Numbered from the stretch's first letter, positions 8,038 to 17,675 are shown. The stretch is DNA of 36,440 nucleotides from Actinomycetes bacterium (GCA_021822565.1 JAKAQM010000013.1:1-36440); one strand, 5' to 3'. Notes: generated by a model from the letters alone, not told the origin. Translations and numbers: made by a program.

Positions 8038-10857
8038 ATGATCTCGACATCGCACGCACTCCGACGGATGTGGGATGCAATCGTCGGCGCCACCGCGGCG
8101 TTGCTCGTCTTCGCGGCGGTCCCAGGGGTGCTCGTAGCGCTCGTCGGGCTCCCCGCCCCGCGGCATTGGACGGTGCAGAGCCTCATGTCATGGCATGGCC
8201 TGTTCGACCTGCTGGCCGTCGTCAGCTGGTGCGCGTGGGCGGCGTGCGCGTGGCCGATCCTTCGCTCCGTGGCGGTCCGCGTCCGCTCGGGTGATCCCGG
8301 TACCGCGGCGCGCCTCTCCGACCGGATCGCGGTGAGGATCGCTCTCGGCGTGCTCGCAATCACGTCGTTCACCGGACTGGGCGCATCGGTGGCCAGCGCG
8401 TCGGTGGCCAGCGCGTCGGTGGCCAGCGCACCGGTGGCCAGCGCACCGGTGGCCAGCGCGTCGGTGACGGAAACGGCCCGCGCCCTCAGCACCAGAACCG
8501 CAGCCCCGCCGCCACAGGTGTCCTCGGAGCCGGTGCACACGTCGGAGCCGGTGCGCACGTCGGAAACGTCCGAGGTCCCTGACGAGCTCCCTGACGAGGT
8601 CCCTGACGACGACTCCTACCGACACGCTACGGGAGCAGCCGTCCACGTCGTCGGCCACGGTGAGACGCTCGCATGCATCGCCGCCGCCCACTACGCCGAC
8701 GCGTCGGCGTGGCCCGCGATCGCCGCTGCCAACCTGGGGCGGCTGATGGGCGACGGCACACGCTTCGTCGACCCGACCATGATCGCCCCTGGCTGGACCC
8801 TCGTGCTGCCATCACTCGACGCCGACGTGGCGCTCGACGCCGATGTGGCGGCCGGGACCAAGCGCGCGACGGCCCACGGCGCGACACGCCTGGCCAGTCG
8901 GGGCACGCTCGGGAGCGCACTGCTGCCGCTCGGCGAGCTCTCGGCGGCTGGCGTCAGCGCGCTCGTGGCAGGGCTGCTCGCGCGGCGTTCCCGTCAGCTG
9001 CGCCGCCTCCGAGCCTTCCTCCGCGAGGAGGGAGCGGACAGCTTCGCCCCGGTCGAGCGGGAGGCGGATCTCGGCAGGTTGGTCGCTCCGTTCGAGCGGG
9101 TCCCGATCGTGGACCTGATCGAGGCCGCTGCGTGCCACCTCGCAAGGGCCATCGCGACACTCGACCCGCCACCCGGTCCGGTGCAGTGGCTACGCGCAGG
9201 GAGTGACGGCGTGGAGGTGTGCTTCTTCGAACCGGTGCCCGAGGCTCTCGATGGCTGGCAACGCTCCGCGCCTGCGAATTGGGCGTTCCCCGCTGCCGTC
9301 GACGCCGCAGAGCTGCGTCGCGTGCACGACGGAGAGCCGTGGTGCCCGGTCCTGCTCCCCCTCGGCGACGACGAGCGTGGCACGTGGCTCATCCCTGTCG
9401 AGATCGGGGCGTGCGTCTCGGTCATCGGGTCGCGCGGAGCGGACCTCGCACGCGCGATGCGCGCAGCCGCTTCGACGTGGAGCTGGCACGAAGCCGTCGT
9501 GATCGTCGACGACCCCCAGGAGGCGATCGAGGCGGTCGAGGCGGTCTGCGGTACCTCGACGCGTGTGGAGAAGCGCGTGGAGAAGCGCGTGGCGAACGGT
9601 CCGCACGTGCTCTTCGTGGGCGACCCCGAGAGGCTCCCCGAAGCGACTCGGAATGCATGCGCGGTGCTCGCAACCCGCCAGCTCGACGACGCCGAGGTCA
9701 CCGTCGTCGTCGACGACCGCGCGGCGAGCGTGCATCCTCTCGGGCTCACGGTCCGGCCTTCGCTGCTCGACCCCTCCTGGAAGGTCGCGGTCGAGGCGCT
9801 CGTCGATGGCGGCGTGCCCAGCCCCAGCGCAGCGGCCTTACCGCTCGTACGGCGCAGAACTGCGCCTGCCACCCTGCGGCTGGCGGATCCCGCTGCTGTC
9901 GATCGGTCCGGCCCCGTGGAGCTCGCCGCGATGTTCGACCCGGCGCACGCCACCAAGGAGCTGCGCCGCGAGGCGACCGGAGAGCTGCACCGCGAGGTGT
10001 CGATCCGCGAGCGCGCCGGTGCGGAGGTACAGCTGCTCACGACGGTGCCGGGCATCGTCGGCCTGCAGGCGGACCTCCCGCCCAAACGCGCCCGGCGGGC
10101 GGTGGAGGTGATCGCCTACCTCGCGATGCACGCACCCGAGCCCGTCACCGGTGAGCGACTAAGGATGCGGGTGCTCGGTTCAGCCGACGCGGACGCCGCA
10201 GCCAAGACGCTCTTCAACACGGTCGGCGCGGCGCGGCGTGCCCTCGGCGCCGGTCCCGACGGGAAGCCGCTGCTGCCACCCGCCTCCCGCTCGGGTCACT
10301 ACCGTCTCGCGTCGACGGTGACCGTCGACGCATTGCGGGCGAGCGCCCTGTTGCACGAAGGCCTCGCGGCGCGAGACCCGGTCGAGCGCGTTGCCCGGCT
10401 TCGCGAAGGGCTCCAGCTCGTGAAGGCCGAGCCGCTCGCCGGGGTGCTGGCCGGCTACGCCTGGTGGCGCGCCGAAGGCCACGAGCGCCGCCTCGCCGAT
10501 GCCGTCGTCGATGGCGCCTGTGCCCTCGTGCGCGCGGCGCTCGGATCGGGTGACGTCGACCTGGCCCGATGGGCGCTCGGGCAGGCGAGGAAGGTGGAGC
10601 CCTACAGCGAGGCGCTCACCCGAGCGGCGATGAGGGTGGCCGCCGAGAGCGGTGACGTACGCCGCCTCCACGCCGAGTGGAGGGAATGCCAGCGACAGGT
10701 CGACGAGCTGGACCCCGGCGGCATGCCGTCAGAGCGCACGGAGCAGCTCTACGCCATCTTGCGAGCGCAGCTCGCCGGCGAGGGCGGTCACGACAGCTTC
10801 GCTGCGATCGATGCTGCGCCCTTGAGCACGGTCCCGTCCGCACCTTCGACCGTGTAG
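8038..10857 (+). CDS. Multi-TM LysM-domain protein with C-terminal OmpR-like/BTAD (SARP-type) regulatory module
   Basis: About three N-terminal TM segments, LysM HVVGHGETLACIAAAHYADASAWPAIAAANLGRLMGDGTRFVDPTMIAPGWTLVLPS, TM4 SAAGVSALVAGLLARRSRQLRRLR, C-terminal winged-helix-like KRARRAVEVIAYLAMHAPEPVTGERLRMRVLG... plus BTAD-like helical repeats. Confidence 0.85.
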   Translation: MISTSHALRRMWDAIVGATAALLVFAAVPGVLVALVGLPAPRHWTVQSLMSWHGLFDLLAVVSWCAWAACAWPILRSVAVRVRSGDPGTAARLSDRIAVRIALGVLAITSFTGLGASVASASVASASVASAPVASAPVASASVTETARALSTRTAAPPPQVSSEPVHTSEPVRTSETSEVPDELPDEVPDDDSYRHATGAAVHVVGHGETLACIAAAHYADASAWPAIAAANLGRLMGDGTRFVDPTMIAPGWTLVLPSLDADVALDADVAAGTKRATAHGATRLASRGTLGSALLPLGELSAAGVSALVAGLLARRSRQLRRLRAFLREEGADSFAPVEREADLGRLVAPFERVPIVDLIEAAACHLARAIATLDPPPGPVQWLRAGSDGVEVCFFEPVPEALDGWQRSAPANWAFPAAVDAAELRRVHDGEPWCPVLLPLGDDERGTWLIPVEIGACVSVIGSRGADLARAMRAAASTWSWHEAVVIVDDPQEAIEAVEAVCGTSTRVEKRVEKRVANGPHVLFVGDPERLPEATRNACAVLATRQLDDAEVTVVVDDRAASVHPLGLTVRPSLLDPSWKVAVEALVDGGVPSPSAAALPLVRRRTAPATLRLADPAAVDRSGPVELAAMFDPAHATKELRREATGELHREVSIRERAGAEVQLLTTVPGIVGLQADLPPKRARRAVEVIAYLAMHAPEPVTGERLRMRVLGSADADAAAKTLFNTVGAARRALGAGPDGKPLLPPASRSGHYRLASTVTVDALRASALLHEGLAARDPVERVARLREGLQLVKAEPLAGVLAGYAWWRAEGHERRLADAVVDGACALVRAALGSGDVDLARWALGQARKVEPYSEALTRAAMRVAAESGDVRRLHAEWRECQRQVDELDPGGMPSERTEQLYAILRAQLAGEGGHDSFAAIDAAPLSTVPSAPSTV
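8386..8460 (+). repeat. 15-bp tandem repeat, 5 copies (in frame, SVASA)
   Basis: tcggtggccagcgcg x5 with 1-2 nt variants, between TM3 and the LysM domain. Confidence 0.95.
8524..8610 (+). repeat. Short in-frame repeats: 18-bp (SEPV[HR]T) x2 then 12-bp (VPDE/LPDE) x3
   Basis: tcggagccggtgcacacg/tcggagccggtgcgcacg; gtccctgacgag/ctccctgacgag/gtccctgacgac. Confidence 0.85.
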
Positions 10858-11909
10858 TGATGCGCAGGTCGCTGACGCGCTTCGGCCACCATGTCGGAGA
10901 GCAGGGTGCGAAACGGCAGAGCCGGGTCGATCCACAGGTACCGCGCCAACGAGCCCGGGATCGTGTTGATCTCGTTGACGAAGAGCTCCCGGCCGTCCGA
11001 GAGGAAGTCCACGCGCGTGATGCCGCGTACCGAGCACAGCCGCGCGACGGCGGTGGCGGCCTCGCGCAGACGCCGCTCGAGCTCGTCGTCGATCTGGGCT
11101 GGCAGCTCTCGCGGCGCGCTCGCCATTCCCTCACCGCCGACGTACTTGTCCGCGTAGCCGAGGATGTCCGGCTCTCCTGCGGCACCGCCGGCTCTGGCAG
11201 TCCGAAGTGGCCGTTCGATCGCGGACAACTCCAGCTCCGGCCACGTTCGCACGGCGATCTGGAGGTCGAAGAGGTCGGCGCGGTAGGGCTCGATGACCGC
11301 GCCGGCGCGCAGGTGACGGTTGGCGCCGAGCAGCGCGACCGCCGTCTGGAGGTCCGCGACGTTCGCGACGATCCCGATCGAGGACCCGCCGAACCGCGGC
11401 TTCACGATGTAGGGGGGTGCGAGCTCGATCTCGGTGGTGGACGCGTCCAGGAGCAGGCGCGGCAGCGCCGGCAACCCGGCCTGGGCCACCACGTCGGCGA
11501 ACGCGAGCTTGTCCATGCCGAGCGCTGCGCCGGCGAGGCTGGGACCCGTGTACCGCACCCCGGACAGGTCCAGCGCAGCCTGCAAGGTGCCGTCCTCGCC
11601 GGGTCCGCCGTGGCAGCACACCACGGCGACGTCGACTCCGAGCGGGCGCGGTCGCCCGAAACGCCCCGCTCCGGTGGTGAAGCCCGACTCGAGGAGCAAC
11701 TGGACCCGCGTCGCACCCTGGGGCACCCCGTCGACGAAGGCGCTTGCCTCGAGCTCCGAGCTCACCTCGTGCCACTCACCGGTCTTCGTCCAGTAAAGGC
11801 AGCGAGCGCCCAAGGCACGGGCGGCCTGTAGGCCGGTGAGCACGCTCACGTCGTGCTCGGGGGAAGGGCCGCCGAAGACGACCGCGAGATCGGTGATGAC
11901 GTCAGCCAC
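10788..11909 (-). CDS. ddl: D-alanine--D-alanine ligase
   Basis: DLAVVFGGPSPEHDVSVLTG; CHGGPGEDGTLQAALDLSGVRYTGPSLAGAALGMDK; IVKPRFGGSSIGI; RVDFLSDGRELFVNEINTIPG - ATP-grasp Ddl signatures. Confidence 0.93.
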   Translation of the reverse strand: MADVITDLAVVFGGPSPEHDVSVLTGLQAARALGARCLYWTKTGEWHEVSSELEASAFVDGVPQGATRVQLLLESGFTTGAGRFGRPRPLGVDVAVVCCHGGPGEDGTLQAALDLSGVRYTGPSLAGAALGMDKLAFADVVAQAGLPALPRLLLDASTTEIELAPPYIVKPRFGGSSIGIVANVADLQTAVALLGANRHLRAGAVIEPYRADLFDLQIAVRTWPELELSAIERPLRTARAGGAAGEPDILGYADKYVGGEGMASAPRELPAQIDDELERRLREAATAVARLCSVRGITRVDFLSDGRELFVNEINTIPGSLARYLWIDPALPFRTLLSDMVAEARQRPAHHYTVEGADGTVLKGAASIAAKLS

Positions 11910-11957
11910 GATGCGCTCCCTGAGAGGCGATGCGCCGGGAAAAGGCCCCGGCGGCGG

Positions 11958-13508
11958 TCAAGGGTAGTGGTCTGGGAGGTCGTTCTCGTAGAGCACCGCG
12001 TCGCCGGGCCCGAGGTTCGCGCGCACCCACGCCACTGCCTCGTCGCGGGTGCGCACGATGACGACTGGCCGCAGGCCGTCGGCCCCACGGAGCAGTGCGC
12101 GCCGGTTCGTGAGGCCCACGACGACGAGGATCGACGCGACCTCGCACGCGGCTCGGGCGAAGGCCTCGTTCTCCGCCGCCTGCCGTGCGCCCAGCTCGAC
12201 CATCCCCGGGGTCACCACGACCCTCCTGCCGGTCGCAGGCGACGCCTCGAGCGCCGAGAGCGCCGCGCGGGCGCCGGCGGGGTTCGAGTTGAAGGTGTCG
12301 TCGATCACATAGAAGCCCGAGGAGGAGGTATCTGCGGTGAGCCGGTTGGCCACCGGCGTCAGGGTGGGGATGCGCTCGACGACCGTCTCGGCAGGCACGC
12401 CGAGGTGCAACGCCACGGCGACGGCGCAGGCGAGGTTGGTCGGCTGGATGCCCGGGCGGAGCTGCACCGGCGCCCCGACCGGCGAGCCGCCCACGACGAC
12501 GGTTGCCTTCCCTTCGTCCACGCACAGGCGCACGTCTGCGTGCGGGTCGTCGACGGCGGCACGGATGACCTGAAGGCCTCGATCCGCCTCGAGCGCGGCG
12601 CCGAGCGCCGCGAGCCGGCTGTCTTCGGCGTTCACCACGACGGTCGAGGCCCGCTCGGTGATCTCGGTCTTGGCGGTGAGGATCGCGTCCTGCGAACCGA
12701 ACCGTTCGAGGTGCACCGGCCCGATCGCAGTCATCACCGCGATGTCCGGCGGGCACCAGCGGCACAGATCGCGGATCTCTCCGGGCCCGTAGGTGCCCAT
12801 CTCCGCGACGAAGACGTCGGTGCCCTCGGCCAGATGCTCGTTGACCGCGCGGGCAAGACCGCCGCGGTTGTTGAAGGACGCCGGCGTCGCCACCACGCTC
12901 TTGGCTCCCGCGACCAGGTGCGCGATGTGGTTCTTCGTGGACGTCTTGCCGTAGGAGCCGGTGATCGCCACGATGGTCGGAGACACCCTCCGCAGCCGCT
13001 CGGCGGCCATGGCCACGAACCGCTCCGAGAGCCGGCGCTCGATCGGCTCGGTGGCGAAGAGCGCAGCGTCCACCAGTGCAGGCGCCGCGACGAGCCCGGC
13101 TGCCGCGAACGGCGCCGGAGCCCCGATCGCGGCACCGACGCCGAGCACGGCTGCTTCTGCGAGCAGCCAGACCACCGCAAGCGTTTGGAGCCTTCGCGTG
13201 AGGACGAGCCGAGACGTCCGGCCCCGGATCGACAGGTGCAGGGGTCCGAGCGCCGCCGCCGCCACCGTCGCAGCTGCAGCGACCGGCCACAGCCCGCTCA
13301 GGACGACCCCGGCGAGCGCGACCCCGCCGAGCGCGACGTTGAGCGGCTCGCTCCTCCACCAGCGCAGCGCGAACCTGCTGACCGAGTCAGGGACGTAGTG
13401 CTCGCGCTGGGCCACTCGCAGCCAGCGTGCTCCGGCTGGCACCAGCGCCAGGATGCACGCACCGTAGACGCCCCAGGCCGCGCCGCCCGTCGCCCCGAGG
13501 ACACCCAT
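11958..13508 (-). CDS. MurF-type Mur ligase with N-terminal multi-TM domain
   Basis: P-loop AITGSYGKTSTKNHIAHL; SFNNRGGLA; EMGTYGPGEIRDLCRWCPPDIAVMTAIGPVHLERFGS...AKTEI; YVIDDTFNSNPAGARAALSAL. Roughly 190 aa of hydrophobic segments precede the ligase core. Confidence 0.88.
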   Translation of the reverse strand: MGVLGATGGAAWGVYGACILALVPAGARWLRVAQREHYVPDSVSRFALRWWRSEPLNVALGGVALAGVVLSGLWPVAAAATVAAAALGPLHLSIRGRTSRLVLTRRLQTLAVVWLLAEAAVLGVGAAIGAPAPFAAAGLVAAPALVDAALFATEPIERRLSERFVAMAAERLRRVSPTIVAITGSYGKTSTKNHIAHLVAGAKSVVATPASFNNRGGLARAVNEHLAEGTDVFVAEMGTYGPGEIRDLCRWCPPDIAVMTAIGPVHLERFGSQDAILTAKTEITERASTVVVNAEDSRLAALGAALEADRGLQVIRAAVDDPHADVRLCVDEGKATVVVGGSPVGAPVQLRPGIQPTNLACAVAVALHLGVPAETVVERIPTLTPVANRLTADTSSSGFYVIDDTFNSNPAGARAALSALEASPATGRRVVVTPGMVELGARQAAENEAFARAACEVASILVVVGLTNRRALLRGADGLRPVVIVRTRDEAVAWVRANLGPGDAVLYENDLPDHYP

Positions 13509-14287
13509 CAGCGCGCGAGATACCGCTCCACCGCCTCGCGCAGGGCGCCAGGAGCGGTGAGGGGGACGAGATGGCCCGCGCCGGGGAGGACCAAGAGCTC
13601 GGCTCGAGGCGACCGTGCGTCACGGAGCCTGTCGAGCGCCGCCCGTGCGACGCCGAGGGGCACCACGGCGTCGTCGTCGCCCCAGACAAGGGTGACCGGG
13701 GCCTCGATCGCGTCGAGCTGCTCCTCGTAGCTCTCCGCCACGACGCATCCATGGATCCTGCGCATGACACCGGAGGCGGCGGCGTAATCGGCGGACCCGT
13801 GCCGCCGGCGCGCGCGTTCCATGCGCTCGTCGCTGACGAGCCCCGCGCGGTGCGCTGCCCGAACCGACCGGTACGCGAAAGACGGGCGGCGGGGGGGCGA
13901 GAGGCGCAGGAGCGGGACGCCGCAGAGGACGAGGGCGGCGACGGCGTCGGGCCTGGTGGCTGCGAGCTGGAGCGCGACCCGGCCGCCGAAGGAGTGCGCG
14001 AGCACGACCACGGGAGCCGCCATCTCCTCGAGCAACGGGTCGAGGCACGCGGCGTACTGCACCGAGCCCCAGGGCTCAATGGGCGGCGGAGTGGCGCCGA
14101 ACCCTGGAAGGTCGACGGCCACCGCTGCGAGCTCAGCGCCCTCCACCGGGCGGAGCACCGCGTCGAAGTCTCGGTGGGTGCGGCTCCAGCCATGGAGCGC
14201 GAGGACCTTCGGCGCTCCTGCGCCCGACCGCGTGCCGAAGAGGCTGCCGCCCGCGAACGTGCGCAGCATCGTCAGCCAGCCTCCCAC
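13508..14287 (-). CDS. Alpha/beta hydrolase
   Basis: LALHGWSRTHRDFDAVL; VVLAHSFGGRVALQLA (GxSxG nucleophile elbow); VTLVWGDDDAVVPL; PGAGHLVPLTAP. Confidence 0.92.
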   Translation of the reverse strand: MGGWLTMLRTFAGGSLFGTRSGAGAPKVLALHGWSRTHRDFDAVLRPVEGAELAAVAVDLPGFGATPPPIEPWGSVQYAACLDPLLEEMAAPVVVLAHSFGGRVALQLAATRPDAVAALVLCGVPLLRLSPPRRPSFAYRSVRAAHRAGLVSDERMERARRRHGSADYAAASGVMRRIHGCVVAESYEEQLDAIEAPVTLVWGDDDAVVPLGVARAALDRLRDARSPRAELLVLPGAGHLVPLTAPGALREAVERYLAR

Positions 14288-14434
14288 GCGCGCCGGTCCT
14301 GCGATCCTTCCTCAGCCATGTGCGGCAGCATTCTCGCGTGCACCTGACGACCCGCGCGCGATGAGCTCGCACGGGGGACCTGCATGCGCCGGCTACCGGC
14401 ACCGCCGGTCCCGACAACGGCACCCAGGAGCCGC

Positions 14435-16228
14435 GTGCCCTCTTCCACCTCGGTAGCGTGGCTGCGAGTGGCTCACCGCACGGACACCGCGACGCAGCCC
14501 GACATCGCCCGGCTGGTGGCTGGCCTCGAGCCGGCCCAGATGGAGGCGGTGCTGGCGGACGCCCCTGTGGTCTGCGTTCTCGCCGGCGCAGGGACCGGCA
14601 AGACGAAGGTCCTCACGCTGCGCGTCGCCCGGCGCATCCTCGACGCCAGCGCGCACCCTGGTCACGTGCTCGTGTGCACGTTCAGCCGCAAGGCGGCGGA
14701 GGAGCTCCGCGGCCGCCTCTTCACGCTCGGCGTCGGACGCGAGGTGGACGCGGGCACGTTCCACCGCACGGCGCTCAGGCTGATCGCGCATCACTGCCAC
14801 GACCGCGCCCAGGCGACCCCGACGATCGTCGCCGACCGCCGGCCCCTCCTCGCCGAGCTCCTCGACCAGAGCCACAGCACGTCACGCCAGCGTACGGACC
14901 CGAACCGACGCAGCCGAGCGGCGCGCGCCGAGCTCGAGCCGGTCGCCCGGCGCAGCGACGCCGCCCGCCTCGACGCCGAGATCGGCTGGGCCAAGTCCCG
15001 GCTGGTCGGGCCATCGGGCTACGAGGAGGCCGCCAGGGAAGCCTCGAGACGGACGTTCCTGCCTGCAGCGCGAGTTGCAGATCTCTACGCACGCTACGAG
15101 GAGGCCCGGCGCCGGCGCCGGCTCCTCGACCTCGACGACCTCGTGTGGCACTGCGGCGATCTCCTGGAGCAGGAGCCGGCCTTCGCCCGGGCGATCCGCT
15201 GGTGGCACCGTCACCTGTTCGTCGACGAGATGCAGGACCTGAGCGACGCGCAGTACCGCCTCCTGCGCCTGCTCGCGGGCGACACGCCGGATCTCTTCGT
15301 CGTGGGCGACCCGAACCAGTCCGTGTACGGCTGGAACGGAGCAGACCCTGAGCTGCTCCACCGTATGACCGAGGAGTTCGCCGGGACCCGTGTCGTCCGG
15401 CTGGAGACGAACCACCGCTGCACGACGCCGGTGGTCCAGCTCGCCTCGGCGGCGCTCGGGCGTGCGACCCCTCCGCCGAGCGCGCGGGGCGACGGTCCGC
15501 TGCCGACGGTTGCACGCCTCGCCAACGATGTCGAAGAGGCCCGCTGGGTCGCACGCCAGGTATGGATCGCCCATCGCCCGGGGCGGCGATGGTCGTCGAT
15601 CGCCGTCCTTGCCCGCACCAACGCCCAGCTCGTGCGCATCGCCGAGGCACTGGGCGACGAGCACGTCCCGCACCGGATCTCCGGAGCCGAGCTCGGACCG
15701 GCGAGCGACGTGCGGGGCGCTCGCGACGACCCCGGCGCGGCCGACCCCGGCGCGGCCGACCTCGTCACTGGCGATCGGCCAGGTCCGCTGCGCTCGGAGC
15801 TCGCGGTCTGCGACGCGTACGCATCGCCCCACGTGGATGCGCCCGACGACGCCGTCGTACTGAGCACGTTCCACCGGGCAAAGGGGCTGCAGTGGCGCAC
15901 GGTGTTCGTCGTCGGTGCGTCCGACGGTCTCGTCCCGCTCGTCGCCGCTCGCTCGAACGCCGCGAAGGCGGAGGAACGAAGGCTGTTCTACGTCGCGCTG
16001 TCCCGGGCAGAAGAGGAGCTCACCTGCACCTGGGCCCTCCGTCCCGGCGCCGCGACCGCGGCCGACGAGGCGCCCGAGCGGCGTGCCTCTCCCTGGCTCG
16101 CTCCCCTCGAGCACACCCTCCAAGAGCTGCGCCACGGCAGCGCCGATGCGAGCCCCGCTCGAACCGCGCAGCACCTCGCCGAGATGCGCGGCCTGCTCTC
16201 CTCTCCTTCCCTCGGCGCCACGACGTGA
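14435..16228 (+). CDS. UvrD/PcrA-type (SF1A) ATP-dependent DNA helicase
   Basis: VLAGAGTGKTKVLTLRVARRIL (Walker A); LFVDEMQDLSDAQYRLL (motif II); VVGDPNQSVYGWNGADPELL (motif III); STFHRAKGLQWRTVFVVGASDGLVP; ERRLFYVALSRAEEEL. Exact start uncertain. Confidence 0.92.
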   Translation: MPSSTSVAWLRVAHRTDTATQPDIARLVAGLEPAQMEAVLADAPVVCVLAGAGTGKTKVLTLRVARRILDASAHPGHVLVCTFSRKAAEELRGRLFTLGVGREVDAGTFHRTALRLIAHHCHDRAQATPTIVADRRPLLAELLDQSHSTSRQRTDPNRRSRAARAELEPVARRSDAARLDAEIGWAKSRLVGPSGYEEAAREASRRTFLPAARVADLYARYEEARRRRRLLDLDDLVWHCGDLLEQEPAFARAIRWWHRHLFVDEMQDLSDAQYRLLRLLAGDTPDLFVVGDPNQSVYGWNGADPELLHRMTEEFAGTRVVRLETNHRCTTPVVQLASAALGRATPPPSARGDGPLPTVARLANDVEEARWVARQVWIAHRPGRRWSSIAVLARTNAQLVRIAEALGDEHVPHRISGAELGPASDVRGARDDPGAADPGAADLVTGDRPGPLRSELAVCDAYASPHVDAPDDAVVLSTFHRAKGLQWRTVFVVGASDGLVPLVAARSNAAKAEERRLFYVALSRAEEELTCTWALRPGAATAADEAPERRASPWLAPLEHTLQELRHGSADASPARTAQHLAEMRGLLSSPSLGATT

Positions 16229-16232
16229 TCCG

Positions 16233-17675
16233 ATGGGCGTCCAGGATCTCCTCGACGCGCTGCGTGCGATCACCGGCTCCGCCCATGTCGACGCGGGGAG
16301 CGACGTACGCGAGGAGGACACCCACGACGAGGCACTGACCGCTCGGCCCGTTGTGCCGCTGGCTGTCGTCCGCCCTTCGACGACCGAGCAGGTGAGCGCG
16401 CTGCTCGCCCTCGCCGACGCCGCTCGGGTCCCCGTGGTGGCCCGCGGCAGCGGGACCGGGCTCGCAGGCGGCGCCCGGCCCGTCGCCGAGGGCATCGTCG
16501 TGTGCTTCGACCGGATGGCGAAGATCCTCGAGATCGACGAGCAGAACCACGTCGCCGTCGTCCAGCCCGGCGTCACCTTGCGCGAGCTCGACGACGCGCT
16601 CCGCCCGCTCGGCTTCGTCTACCCCGTGCACCCCGGGGAGATGCGCTCGTCGCTGGGCGGCAACGTCGCCACGAACGCCGGCGGGATGCGCGCCGTTCGC
16701 TACGGGGTGACGCGCCACCACGTCATCGGCCTGGAGCTGGTGCTGCCCGGAGGGCAGGTGCTGCGCACCGGCGGCAAGCTCGTCAAGTCCTCATCGGGCT
16801 ACGACCTCACCCAGCTGGTCGTCGGGAGCGAGGGGACCCTGGCGCTCGTGACCCAGGTGACCGTCAAGCTCGTCCCGCGTCTCGCACACCACGCGACGCT
16901 CCTCGCACCCTTCTCGACCCTCGAGCTCGTTGCCGCGGCGATCCCTCCCCTCCTTCGCGCCGGGATCGCACCGGTCGTCCTCGAGTACCTCGACACCGGT
17001 GCGATGGGGGCGATCGTCGCGGAGGCGGGGCTCGAGCTCGGCGTCTTGGACCAGGTGCGCGAGCGCACGGCCGCGTACCTGGTCGTCGTGCTCGAGAGCT
17101 CCCACGCCGACCGCCTGGACGAGGACGTGGAAGCTGCGGCAGAGCTCCTCGGCCGCCACGGTGCGCTGGACGTCTACGTGCTCCCGCCGTCTGCGGGGGC
17201 GAGCCTCGTCTCGGCCCGGGAACGCATCTTCTTCGTCGCCAAGGCGCTCGGCGCCGATGACCTCGTGGACGCGGTCGTGCCACGCTCGGAGATCCCTGCC
17301 TTCCTCGCCAGGACGGCCCAGCTCGGCGACGAGCACGGGGCGATCATCTCGGGGTGCGGCCATGTGGGCGACGGCAACGTCCATCTCTCGGTGTTCCAGC
17401 CGGATGCCCGTCGACGCCACGAGCTCCTCGAGGCGCTCTTCCGCGTGGCACGTGACCACGGGGGCGCGGTTTCCGGTGAGCACGGCATCGGGACCGAGAA
17501 GCTCTCCTACTGGCACGAGCTCGAGGATCCCGCGAAGATCTCGCTCATGCGGCGGATCAAGGCCGCGTTCGACCCGAACGGCATCCTCGGACCGGGCCGG
17601 CTGCTCGACACGCCCTTGCCGCAGGCTGGCCCAGCCCCGGCATGGGTGAGCGAACGGCCGACGGCACGGCGATGA
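16233..17675 (+). CDS. FAD-linked oxidase, GlcD/D-lactate dehydrogenase-like
   Basis: ATG 16233; VPVVARGSGTGLAGGARPV; SLGGNVATNAGGMRAVRYGVTRHHVIGLELVLPGG; LVVGSEGTLALVTQVTVKL; HGIGTEKLSYW. Confidence 0.93.
   Translation: MGVQDLLDALRAITGSAHVDAGSDVREEDTHDEALTARPVVPLAVVRPSTTEQVSALLALADAARVPVVARGSGTGLAGGARPVAEGIVVCFDRMAKILEIDEQNHVAVVQPGVTLRELDDALRPLGFVYPVHPGEMRSSLGGNVATNAGGMRAVRYGVTRHHVIGLELVLPGGQVLRTGGKLVKSSSGYDLTQLVVGSEGTLALVTQVTVKLVPRLAHHATLLAPFSTLELVAAAIPPLLRAGIAPVVLEYLDTGAMGAIVAEAGLELGVLDQVRERTAAYLVVVLESSHADRLDEDVEAAAELLGRHGALDVYVLPPSAGASLVSARERIFFVAKALGADDLVDAVVPRSEIPAFLARTAQLGDEHGAIISGCGHVGDGNVHLSVFQPDARRRHELLEALFRVARDHGGAVSGEHGIGTEKLSYWHELEDPAKISLMRRIKAAFDPNGILGPGRLLDTPLPQAGPAPAWVSERPTARR

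Noticed and set aside
11853-13730. 625-aa plus-strand ORF opposite MurF
   Set aside because: Antisense shadow of a well-supported MurF-type ligase; low-complexity Arg/Gly/His composition.
14882-16576. 564-aa minus-strand ORF opposite the helicase/oxidase
   Set aside because: Antisense shadow; conflicting with clear SF1 helicase motifs.
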